A stretch of DNA of 64,000 bases from Oreohelix idahoensis. Lineage: Eukaryota > Mollusca > Gastropoda > Stylommatophora > Oreohelicidae. How positions within the stretch are numbered: position 1 is the stretch's first letter; each line of letters opens with the position of its first letter. Location of the stretch: the NCBI GenBank assembly GCA_024509875.1, contig JAMPIV010013729.1:1-64000 (forward strand), given 5' to 3'. The notes below the pieces were generated by a model, which searched no databases, had not been told where the DNA came from, and saw only the letters and a program-made list of their open reading frames with translations. Both the position numbers and the translations under genes were made by a program. Positions 25,735 through 34,300 of the stretch are shown piece after piece.

Positions 25735-26694
25735 ATGGCTGAGCTAGCAAAGTTTAGATCAGCTGCTGTGCTCACTGCGAAGGAGATGGGGATGGATGGT
25801 CAAATTTTAATTCAATACGTAACGACTGAATGTGATAAATATATTGAAAGGGAAGATAGAAAGGTAGCTGAAGAGAAGAGGTTACAAATTGAGGCTGATA
25901 GAGAAATTAAGAGGCTGCAGATTGAGGCAGAAGAAAAACGACAGCAAAGGGAGGCAGAAGAAAAACGACAGCAAAGGGAGGCAGAAGAAAAAAGGTTGAC
26001 TGCCGAAAGGGAGGCAGAAGATAAAAAGGCCGAAAGGGAGGCTGAAGATAGAAGGTTGCAGGGGGAGCACGAATTACGACTAAGGGAGCTGGAATTACAA
26101 GGCCCGGCCCCTGAAAATGGTGCCAGCCCTTTTGCCTCAGATGCTACGCCCAGTATGGGAGCCTCAAACTCAGCTATGGGGTTTCATTTAGACCATTTTG
26201 TTGAGAAAGACGATGACATAGAGGGGTACCTGGGACGTTTTGAGTTATTAGCTACTACATATGGGTTAGAGAGAGAGAGGTGGAGTTTAAAGCTATCACA
26301 GGGATTGAGGGGTGCTTCTTATGAAGTATTTGCCAAAATGAACAGGGAAGACCAAGACAATTATGACATGTTAAAGCAGGCTTTGTTATTAAGGTACGAG
26401 AAGAATGGTGAATTTTATCGTAAGAAATTTAGAAATGCCAAACTGTTGTCTGGGGAGACATACCACCAATTCTCTGCCAGACTAGAAACCTATTTGGAGA
26501 AATGGACGGCTCTGGGGAAGACCCAAGATCTTAAAGAAATGATCATGATTGAGCAATTGAGAGAGTCCATGGCTCCAGACATGAGAAAATTTCTCATGGA
26601 ACAAGGTGCAGAGAAGTTGGGGGAAATTTTAAATGTTGCTGAGAGGTATCAGGCAGCCCAGGCAGAGGTAAGTGGTGCTAAAAGAAGCACATAG
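25735..26694 (+). CDS. gag: Gag precursor, capsid part
   Basis: 319 residues. The N-terminus (MAELAKFRSAAVLTAKEMG) is followed at about residues 40-125 by a charged coiled coil built of repeats such as EAEEKRQQR, then a capsid-like region from about residue 150 (FHLDHFVEKDDD, ERWSLKLSQGLRG, YHQFSARLETYL). The start is the first ATG after the leader and matches copy B. The reading stops at TAG after AKRST; the same frame stays open beyond, into the zinc knuckle. Gag assembles the virus-like particle. No matrix myristoylation signal is seen. Confidence 0.88.
   Translation: MAELAKFRSAAVLTAKEMGMDGQILIQYVTTECDKYIEREDRKVAEEKRLQIEADREIKRLQIEAEEKRQQREAEEKRQQREAEEKRLTAEREAEDKKAEREAEDRRLQGEHELRLRELELQGPAPENGASPFASDATPSMGASNSAMGFHLDHFVEKDDDIEGYLGRFELLATTYGLERERWSLKLSQGLRGASYEVFAKMNREDQDNYDMLKQALLLRYEKNGEFYRKKFRNAKLLSGETYHQFSARLETYLEKWTALGKTQDLKEMIMIEQLRESMAPDMRKFLMEQGAEKLGEILNVAERYQAAQAEVSGAKRST
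26692..26694 (+). other. In-frame TAG between capsid and zinc knuckle
   Basis: This single stop separates the capsid frame from the nucleocapsid and protease in the same frame. Copy B also stops (TAA) within a few codons of the matching position, so it may be a true Gag terminator passed by readthrough rather than a chance mutation. Confidence 0.6.
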
Positions 26695-27196
26695 ACAATT
26701 TTTAAAGCTCCACAGCAATTTAATAAATTTGATAATAGAGAGCAGGGAAATAAAGGTAGGACAAATTTTGAGCGGCCAAGAAATGACTATCGCGACAGAA
26801 ACTCACAGTTCAATGACCAAAAGTTCAATGAAAGAAAACCGTTGAACCAAGGAAAAAGATGGTGTAAATGGTGCAAGAAGGATAACCATAACACCGAATT
26901 TTGTAGAAGGAAACCTTCAAACATTGCTGCAATGAAGTCGGGGACGCAAAGATTAAAGGTTAATCCTAAGGGACAACAGGAACCTTATCACCCCCCAGTT
27001 TGTGAGGATGTTATTTGTAATGGGGTCACCATAAGGTGCCTTTATGATACAGGTTTGGATTATGATTCAGTTGTGAAGTCTAGCCTAGTGGACCCAAGTC
27101 AGTATACCACAGAAACAGTGGAAATACAAGGGGCGACTAAGGACATACCACTCATGACACTTCCCATCGCAAGGATAACGGTGAAAACTCGCTATG
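26695..27196 (+). CDS. pol: Pol N-part: nucleocapsid zinc knuckle and aspartic protease
   Basis: In the same frame as gag after the TAG. A basic, N/R/Q-rich stretch leads to a CCHC knuckle (CKWCKKDNHNTEFC, C-X2-C-X4-H-X4-C) at about 26872, which binds genomic RNA. A retropepsin-like protease follows, with its catalytic triplet DTG at 27046-27054 in LYDTGLDYDSVV. The frame shifts by one base near 27196, after VKTRYV, where the protease continues with PLILGCRYVFLG in the next frame. Protease normally cuts Gag and Pol. The shift is not on a long homopolymer. Confidence 0.82.
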
Positions 27197-27572
27197 TGGA
27201 AAGGAGAAATCAGAGCAGCAGTGATAGATGAACCAATCTACCCTCTGATATTGGGGTGTAGATACGTCTTCTTGGGGAATCCCGAGAAACCTGTGATCAT
27301 GGCGACAGTGCAGACCAGGTCACAGAAGAAGGAGGAAGAAGGTGAACCTATAAACGCTCATCCAGAGGAGATGAGGAAGGCGCAGGCTGAGGATAGGACA
27401 CTCAAGCCCTGTTTTAAAAAATTGCCCAAATGCCACACACCTCCGAGCAAGGGGGAATATTTCATGAAGAACAAACTCTTATACAGGAAGGCCGGAACTG
27501 GAACAAATGGTCACAACCAGCTGGTTCTTCCCATTGCATATAGAGAGAAAGTGATGGAACTCGGACATGCAA
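27194..27572 (+). CDS. pol: Pol segment: protease end and start of integrase
   Basis: This frame carries PLILGCRYVFLG, the typical C-terminal protease motif, then a linker rich in K and E, and the lead-in to the integrase zinc finger (NKLLYRKAG, LVLPIAYREKVMELGH with the first His). The correct frame is lost at a run of five C (27574-27578); downstream residues in this frame are not integrase-like. Confidence 0.78.
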
Positions 27573-27887
27573 TCCCCCTTCAGTGGTCACATGGGGATCA
27601 GCGCCACAGGACAGCGTATAGCTTGTCATTACTTCTGGCCAGGGATAACGGAGGATATAAAAAGATATGTCAAATCCTGCCCAGAATGTCAAAGGGTAGC
27701 TCCAAAGCACTGGACTGCCCCTGCAACTCTAGGGGAAATGCCCATAGTGGGAACACCTTTTGAGAGGGTTGCAGTGGATATTGTAGGACCTCTCACTCGG
27801 ACCAAGAGGAGGAACAGTTACATCCTTACTCTGGTGGACACTTGTTCTATGTGGGGAGAGGCGGTAGCCCTGCCATCAATTGATTCA
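27567..27887 (+). CDS. pol: Pol segment: integrase zinc finger and first catalytic Asp
   Basis: It contains SGHMG (second zinc His), FWPGITEDIKRYV, SCPECQ (the CxxC), and then VAVDIVGPL with the first catalytic Asp of the DDE core. Integrase joins the element DNA to the chromosome, which fits the 5-bp duplication. The frame is lost at a run of five A (27887-27891). Confidence 0.82.
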
Positions 27888-28217
27888 AAAACATGTAGCA
27901 GAGGCACTACTTACAATATTTACCCGATTAGGATTCCCGCATCAAATCTTGACGGATAATGGTTCTCAGTTCAAGGGGAAACTAACGGAAGAAGTTTTTA
28001 AGCTATTTCAAGCCAGGCACTTTCATTGTAGTCCGTACCATCCACAAGGGAACGGCCAGGTAGAGAGGTTCAATGGGACTCTCATTTCTATCCTGAGAAA
28101 GCTGGCACACGAAAAACCGGATCTGTGGGATCAATTCCTGCCCGCCGCATTGTTTGCGTACCGGGAGGTACCACATAGTTCAACCGGGATGGCTCCCGCA
28201 ACTCTGCTATTTGGGGG
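27880..28217 (+). CDS. pol: Pol segment: integrase core, second Asp and Glu
   Basis: LTDNGSQFKG supplies the second Asp and YHPQGNGQVERFNG the catalytic Glu of the rve integrase core; together with VAVD upstream the DDE triad is complete. The core ends at ATLLFGG, where a run of five G (28213-28217) coincides with the loss of frame. Confidence 0.85.
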
Positions 28218-30122
28218 CCAATAAAAGGTCCATTAGAAGCTCTATTAAGGACCTGGACAGATGAGAAGGCGGAAGAGACTGTTACCTCATCGTATCAATA
28301 TGTGAACGAACTGACCACTCGTTTGAAAGCTGGATGGAAACTGGCAAATGATAATTTGAAACAAGCCAGGAAGAAACATGCAGCATATTTTAATAGGAAG
28401 GCAAAGGACAGGGAACTGGCAGTCGGAGAGAAGGTGCTGCTTCTACTACCGGGAAGCCAGAATAAATTACAAATTGGTTGGCAAGGTCCATATACGGTTC
28501 TAGAGAAGGTGTCTAGAACAAACTATAAAATTGACAAAAAGGGGAAGGAAAAAGTTTATCATGTAAACCTGTTAAAGAAGTATCTGGACAGACCACTCCA
28601 GGAAAGCACCCCCTTATTGACCTTGGCTATTGCAACCCAGATGCAAAAAGAACCACTCACCTCACATGAATACCCATTACATCCTTGTGAAACAGCAGCA
28701 CAGGTAAAAGTCAGTAAGCACCTGACTAAAAACCAGAGGGAGAGAGTTCAACAAGTTCTGGAGGAACATACAGATGTATTAACAGATAAACCAGGCCATA
28801 CAAATTTGCTACAGTATGACATGAAACTGGTAGACTCAAACCCAATCTGTATGAGAGCCTATTCTATTCCGTTCGCGAAGGAGAAGGCATTAAAGGAAGA
28901 AATAGATTATTTATTGAAGGAGGGGATTATTTCGCACAGTGAATCATCTTTTAGTTCTAGTGTCGTTTTGTTGAGGAAACCGTCTGGGGAACACAGACTG
29001 TGCATAGATTACAGGAAACTGAATGCTGTCACAGAAGGACAAGTGGATCCATTACCAGACACAAAACAGCTATTTGCCAGACTGAACAAGGCAAAATACT
29101 TTTCAAAAGTGGATCTTAGTAAAGGCTATTACCAGATCCCAGTGAAGCCTGAAGTGAGACCTTATTTGGCTTTTAGCACTTCGGATGGACATTATGAATT
29201 CAATATGCTACCATTCGGACTGAAAAATGCTCCGAGTGTGTTTTCAAGGATGATGCGAAAATTGTTGGACCCCCTGAATAACCCATGTATCACGAATTTC
29301 ATGGATGATATATTCGTCGCCACAGAGACATTTGAAGAACACATTGAAGCTCTGGAGATGTTGTTTGATAGACTTCGGGAGGCGAACTTAACTGCTAGGC
29401 CAACAAAATGTTGTATTGGATGCAAAGAGTTGGAATTCTTGGGGCACACTGTATATCAGGGTAATATGACCCCTGATCCTAAGAACTTGGAAAAACTGCA
29501 GAGAGCACCTAGGCCGCAAACCAAAAAGGACGTGCGATCATTCGTGTCGTTATGCGGATTTTATCAGAAATACATCAAAAATTTTAACGCCATTTGTGCT
29601 CCTCTGACTGATCTGACTCGCAAGGGACTTCCAGATAAAATTATTTGGACTGCACAATGTGAATTAGCGTTCCAAGAGTTAAAGGAAAAACTCACTAGCA
29701 AGCCTATTCTCAAACTGCCTGATTTGACACAGGACTTTGTCTTAAGAACCGATGCAAGTAATGTAGGACTTGGAGGGGCTTTGTTGCAAAGATCATCTTC
29801 ACCTGATGGGGAACTGAAACCAGTCGCTTATGCAAGCCGCAAATTGAATAAGGCGGAACAAGGATACTCCACAAGCGAAAAAGAATGTTTAGCATTAATC
29901 TGGGCAATAAAGAAGTTTCAAATCTATCTGTATGGTAGGACTTTTGTGGTGGAGACGGATCATCAGCCTCTCGTGTTCTTGTATCAGGCTAAGCATGAAA
30001 ACGCAAGATTGCTGAGGTGGTCTTTATTGCTTCAACCTTATCAGTTTAGTATCCAATATATCCCAGGCAAATTGAATGTCGGTGCAGATTTCCTCAGTCG
30101 GCACCCCTGTGATCAAAATTAG
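28218..30122 (+). CDS. pol: Pol segment: integrase GPY module, reverse transcriptase, RNase H
   Basis: A single open frame of about 635 residues. It begins with the integrase C-terminus, including WQGPYTVLEKV (GPY/F module). RT follows: KPSGEHRLCIDYRKLN, FSKVDLSKGYYQI, LPFGLKNAPSVF and the active site FMDD at 29298-29309 (F for the usual Y). The Ty3/gypsy connection then leads to RNase H, with TDASNVGLGGAL, TSEKECLALIWAI and TDHQPLVFL, ending just after GADFLSRHP. RT copies the RNA and RNase H removes it. All expected catalytic residues are visible. IN lying before RT within one frame proves the domain order is not an assembly rearrangement. Confidence 0.95.
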   Translation, partial: PIKGPLEALLRTWTDEKAEETVTSSYQYVNELTTRLKAGWKLANDNLKQARKKHAAYFNRKAKDRELAVGEKVLLLLPGSQNKLQIGWQGPYTVLEKVSRTNYKIDKKGKEKVYHVNLLKKYLDRPLQESTPLLTLAIATQMQKEPLTSHEYPLHPCETAAQVKVSKHLTKNQRERVQQVLEEHTDVLTDKPGHTNLLQYDMKLVDSNPICMRAYSIPFAKEKALKEEIDYLLKEGIISHSESSFSSSVVLLRKPSGEHRLCIDYRKLNAVTEGQVDPLPDTKQLFARLNKAKYFSKVDLSKGYYQIPVKPEVRPYLAFSTSDGHYEFNMLPFGLKNAPSVFSRMMRKLLDPLNNPCITNFMDDIFVATETFEEHIEALEMLFDRLREANLTARPTKCCIGCKELEFLGHTVYQGNMTPDPKNLEKLQRAPRPQTKKDVRSFVSLCGFYQKYIKNFNAICAPLTDLTRKGLPDKIIWTAQCELAFQELKEKLTSKPILKLPDLTQDFVLRTDASNVGLGGALLQRSSSPDGELKPVAYASRKLNKAEQGYSTSEKECLALIWAIKKFQIYLYGRTFVVETDHQPLVFLYQAKHENARLLRWSLLLQPYQFSIQYIPGKLNVGADFLSRHPCDQN

Positions 30123-30196
30123 AGTAATGGCAGACGGGAGGAGTAATTTTACCTATGTGTATCGCTGGTTTTGGAACTTGCCATAGGCATGTTTTC

Positions 30197-30209
30197 AGGT
30201 GGGGAGATG
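30197..30209 (+). other. Polypurine tract
   Basis: AGGTGGGGAGATG lies immediately before the 3' LTR TGTAGTG, the standard place for plus-strand DNA priming. A T interrupts the purines twice. Confidence 0.65.
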
Positions 30210-32421
30210 TGTAGTGAAATTGACAGAGATACAACGGTAAAATTCCTCCAAGGATAACATTTAAGGATAAAAACATAATGCGTAGGCTGCTGATGTACAT
30301 GATCGCCTAGACCGCGGGTCATCATCCCCATAAAATTGACTTGCTAGACCGGAGGGGAACGGAGGATCAAAAAGGAAAAAAATATGACTGGAAAGGCTAA
30401 AGAGACGCAATTGGGGAGGGGGGGAATGGATGAAAGTAAAAAAAAATTCAAGTCCCCCAAATTGACACGAGGTACGGAATTGGACGTTTTGCGATACCAA
30501 GCGCTTGATTTGAATTTGAGCGGAAGAACGCAGATGTCTAAAAAAAATTACAAAAAATTAAAAAGTAAAGTTTTTTTCTTAATATTAATGTTAGGAATAT
30601 AAAAATTAGCTGGCCAGATGGCCTATTCTGAGCAGTGAACGAATATGGTCTTAATTTTACAGACGGATAGATAATATTGAAAATAATGACAAAAGACAGT
30701 GTAGTTTACATCAGCCACAGACTGCATTGAATCTAACATATCGTTATTTGCTCACAAAAACACGCCCTTGGACACAGATGTTCAAATTTACTTGGCATAG
30801 AAGTGAAGGGACATTGGTGGTAGCTGTGTCTAAATATAACTTTTTACAACAAAAATTTGAAGGGGAGAGAACGGTTGGGTCAAAAATCGAGCACAATTTT
30901 GTAGAAACACAAGTAGAGACGGACAGACTAACAGATAACCATCCATACGTGACTGAAGCTTGACTGAAATGACTTTAGTGAGGAAATTTGAAATTAAAAA
31001 TAAACCTCGGCAGTGATTGGCCACAGACAATCATATTATTAGCGCTTAGAGCGCATTTGGGGTCATTCTTCAATAATTGTTCAGTGTTAGACACAGATTT
31101 TAAAGTGTGGTGTTTTCCCATATGAAAGACAGTGAGTTAAATTTAGGGACGCCATCCTATAGCCAGCAGCTCAGCTGAGTTTTGCTAGCACTTCTGTGTT
31201 AATTATTCATAATCTGGTAAGATTGAAATTATTTCTTTATATATTTTGAATATTGTTTCATGTTCGAGTGATTTGATACTGCCATATCATAATCTAGCCT
31301 TACAAACAAGTAGGGATTTTGCTCTAGACCCCCCGCCCAAGTCAGGGTCTAGGGACTAACAATGTACCTAAACACCAGCAAGGATTATGCAAGACCGATC
31401 AAGAGTTGAGAATAAGGAAACATATTACCTATCCTCTTTTAGGGTAGCAAACTAATAATTATTTTTCAGAATCTATAGTCTGGGAGGATCTATCGGATGT
31501 AAACCCACCATGGTAACTGTGCTGTTTGGTCAGAGAGATCTGACCTGTCTGTATAATGTGGTTGTTGTGTCAGTGTGGTGTCCAGACGTGGGTAGAGAAT
31601 AGATTTTGACACATGGCCCATACTTTGATTGCAGAGCTGCGAGTTTCTGTCGTCTACGAAGCAGTATCTACTCGGGTGGTGATTTACACAAGTGTATCTG
31701 TGCAGTCCTTGTGACAGAGACCACCATTATTGCCCGCCAGCACGGAGAGGTGGGACCACCTGATTTCAGCACCAGAGCTACGAATACCAGATGAGTGAGC
31801 CTCTGGTCTGCTGGATATTCACCAACCCCATTTAGTTGCAGATACCCCATAAAAATTCCCACCATTTTCTGGACACTGTGTAGTAAATATAGACAGGTGT
31901 GATGAGACCACCCCAACAGCACAGACAATAAATATCCTCCTTAGTAGCTGACTACCAGAACATTTTAATAAAACTAACTATTCTAGTACTTAAATATGTA
32001 TACTTTTGCATTTATTATGTAACATTCCATGCATAATTTTCATAAATTTTAAATCCTTCTTTTAAAACAAGTTCTGGTCAAAATAAAACTTGATCCAGAA
32101 CAAATAAATGTAATATAATTATATCAAAAACTTTACACACGTGAGTTAGTTCAGTGTATTGTAACACTTGTTAATCTTATTAGTCTTGTTAAATATCTAT
32201 GGGTATATTTATAACTATCACACCACAGTACACATCATAACCCTAGACACTTTACGCAGCTACATTCATAAAAAAAAAATTAAGTGTGAGGTCGTAGTGG
32301 TAGCAAGAAAGGCCTTCTGACAATTCTCAATTACATTTTATCTCAGGAGCCTTCACAGCTGGCCTCATACAATTTACATGTAGTACCATCATCATCATAC
32401 AATACCATCAATACCACTACA
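30210..32421 (+). repeat. 3' LTR (2212 bp)
   Basis: It matches the 5' LTR except for about ten substitutions, several homopolymer length changes and a 77-base segment (30601-30677) missing from the 5' LTR. It carries the same palindrome and hairpin blocks. Its end CACTACA abuts the second GAGAT. Confidence 0.95.
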
Positions 32422-32426
32422 GAGAT
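32422..32426. repeat. 5-bp target duplication GAGAT (right)
   Basis: Matches the GAGAT just left of the 5' LTR. The LINE-RNH reading continues through it. Confidence 0.95.
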
Positions 32427-32469
32427 ATCAACAGCTTCAGGCTGACCACTGCTTTCTTTGAACTTATTC
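32422..32469 (+). pseudogene. LINE-RNH fragment, part 2
   Basis: Continues the LINE interrupted at 23335 with INSFRLTTAFFEL, matching INSLMLTTAIF-like coding at 58813-58856. It is cut again by a SINE-1 insertion. Confidence 0.7.
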
Positions 32470-32775
32470 TTCTTCTTCTTCCTCGTTCGTCCTGAAAAGG
32501 ACGTTGGTTGCGTTGTGTCTGTTTACGCCGGAGCTGTGATATCTGCACCTTTCGGTCGACACATTCGACTTCAGCACGGCATTTTTTGGGACCGGGTTTG
32601 CCTTCCCTCTGCGATCCCTACTCTCTCAGCCAGACTGAAGTGATGCAGCCTGTTTCCAGGACCACCACGTGGAGGTGGAGTAGGGTCTTGGTCAGCTCTG
32701 GTTCGCTGACCCTGATGCAGGCAGTCAAGCTATGGGTCGCTGACTGCATTCTCTATTGCTGCATCTTTGGGTCCC
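32470..32775 (-). mobile_element. SINE-1 copy in LINE-RNH
   Basis: 306 bp, with a TTC run at the left (the GAA tail of the minus strand) and GGGTCCC at the right. It is flanked by 10-bp duplications GAACTTATTC (32460-32469 and 32776-32785). Internal blocks match the other copies. No clear tRNA promoter box was found, so its polymerase III origin is assumed only. Confidence 0.9.
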
Positions 32776-32785
32776 GAACTTATTC

Positions 32786-32850
32786 AAAGGGTGAACGAAG
32801 AAGAAGAACTGTTTATTCATGATCGCTCTTCAGCTCCCCAAGTATAGGCC
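32786..32850 (+). pseudogene. LINE-RNH fragment, part 3 (C-terminus)
   Basis: Reading resumes after the SINE with QRVNEEEELFIHD and ends at a TAG after SAPQV, probably the true protein end of this LINE. No 3' tail was recognised. Confidence 0.55.
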
Positions 32851-33380
32851 TTCAACAGCTTAACACATTAACTACTGCAAGGATAATCCTATCATTTGGA
32901 CCGCAAGCCGCTCAGAGCGTCGATCTAATTTTAGTAATAAAACGAATGAAAAATGTACTGAAACACTTTCTGATCTAGTTCGAAATTTTAAGTTGCTACC
33001 GGAAAACAAATTACCAAAGCATGGTTGTTGTAGAACACTGGAAAATTGATATTATGTTCATGTTTTTCAGCGTTTTTGGTTAGTTACCAAATCGTGTAAA
33101 ACTGTTTACCGTGGCAACTAGTGATAGGACCACAAAAAAATGCTTGTACATCTTGTCTAACGGCTGAATAGGCTAGAAACTTGTTTCAACAATTGACTGA
33201 TAGATCTATCGACAAGGACAAGAGTGAAAACGGTGTGCACATTGATTGAAATAAGGATTTTGATAGAGATGGGGCGCAAGCAGTTATAATTGTGAAAATA
33301 TTGCAAGTCCTCGGCCATCGGAGGGCCGTTAAATAGCAACAACCTCTATTAGAGTTACAAATGGTGTTTATTGTAATTCC
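32851..33380. other. Unassigned stretch
   Basis: No coding motif or known repeat seen on either strand. Confidence 0.5.
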
Positions 33381-33568
33381 ATGTCTTCTTGATTCCTCTC
33401 ATTTCTGTCTCCAATTCTCAGTATGCTTTTTTGGTCTCCTTCTACCTCTCTTACCCAGGGGACTCTAGAACAAGTACTACCTGGTAATGCTTTCAACAGG
33501 TTTCCTCAATGTGTGTCCTATCCATCTCCAGTGTCATCCTCTCATCTGTTGTTTCACTTTCACGTGTC
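33381..33568 (-). pseudogene. LINE-A 3' fragment, left part
   Basis: The minus strand matches the IGHTLRKPV...SITR region of LINE-A at 55190-55230, with a ...GKRGRRRPKK-like tail. It is the continuation of 33829-33989 after the SINE-1 insertion. Confidence 0.7.
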
Positions 33569-33811
33569 TTCTATGTTCATCCTGAAAAGGTTGTTGGTTG
33601 CGTTGTGTCCGTTTACAGCGAAGCTGCAATATCTGCACCTTTCGGCCGACACATCCGACTTCAGCACGGCATTTTTGGGGACCGGGTTTGCCTTCCCACT
33701 TCGATCCCTACTCTCTCAGCAAGACTGCATTTATACAGGCTGTTTCCAGGACCACCACTTGGAGGTGGAGTAGGGTCTTGGTCAGCTCTGGGTCGCTGAC
33801 TGCATTCTCTA
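33569..33811 (-). mobile_element. Shortened SINE-1 copy in LINE-A
   Basis: Same orientation and blocks as the 32470 copy, but with an internal deletion near the CTGACTGCATT end and without the TTC run. It is flanked by imperfect duplications, TTCACTTTCACGTGTCT on the left and TTCACTTTCACATGTCT on the right. Confidence 0.85.
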
Positions 33812-33828
33812 TTCACTTTCACATGTCT

Positions 33829-33989
33829 AATTATTGTCATCAGTTCCACATTAGTGATCTAAACATTTTGTAATACCACTTTAATCTTTATGTTCTACAC
33901 AAGCACCCGTTTATAAAAGTTTGTAGTTTTCTGGTTGTTGTTCTCCATGTTTGAGAGCCACAGAATAGGACTGACTTGACATTTGAATT
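33829..33989 (-). pseudogene. LINE-A 3' fragment, right part
   Basis: Minus-strand match to the NSNVKSVLLYGSET...KLQTFINGCL region of LINE-A (54985-55080). Several changes break the frame. Confidence 0.7.
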
Positions 33990-34017
33990 GTTTATTATTA
34001 TAACAGAAATATGGCGT

Positions 34018-34300
34018 TACTGACTTAGTCGTTCCTCTTCTACCCTGGGGTGTAGAGGCTTGCCAGAGAGAGCACCATACTATCCTATTAGCTGTCTTCC
34101 TCCTGGCCTGGTTCCAGTCTAGTCCTTGGTCCATCAGACATTGCCTAATGTTGTCCTCCCAGCAGACTCTGGGCCGTCCTTGAGGTCTGGATCCCTGGCT
34201 CTTAGTTTCTCATACTTGTCATGGTAGCCAATCTTGTCCCATTCTGCAGACATGGTTAAACCATCGCAGTTTGGACAGTTCTACTTGTTCAGAGATGGCA
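34018..34300 (-). pseudogene. LINE-B C-terminal fragment
   Basis: The minus strand encodes a GRPR-like tail, DQGLDWNQARRKTANRIVW and GRRGTTKS, the LINE C-terminal region that follows the GHVxRM motif. It is colinear with the copy at 18675-19046. Confidence 0.7.

Larger units (their letters stand above)
23336..32421 (+). mobile_element. Complete Gmr1-like LTR retrotransposon (Ty3/gypsy type, IN before RT)
   Basis: Two long LTRs begin TGTAGTG and end CACTACA and are flanked by GAGAT duplications. Between them lie leader and primer site, gag, zinc knuckle, protease, integrase with GPY module, reverse transcriptase and RNase H, then a purine-rich tract. The RT and RNase H are of Ty3/gypsy type, yet integrase lies upstream of RT, the order otherwise seen in Ty1/copia. 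This combination defines the Gmr1 group known from cod and other animals. No env is present. The LTRs differ by roughly ten substitutions by eye, so insertion was recent. Four pol frameshifts and a TAG in gag-pol make this copy formally defective. Confidence 0.93.

Noticed and set aside
30123..30209. env gene between pol and the 3' LTR
   Set aside because: Only 87 bases separate the RNase H stop from the LTR; no room for an envelope.
33423..33873. Several overlapping plus-strand open frames
   Set aside because: They are antisense to LINE-A and SINE-1 sequence.
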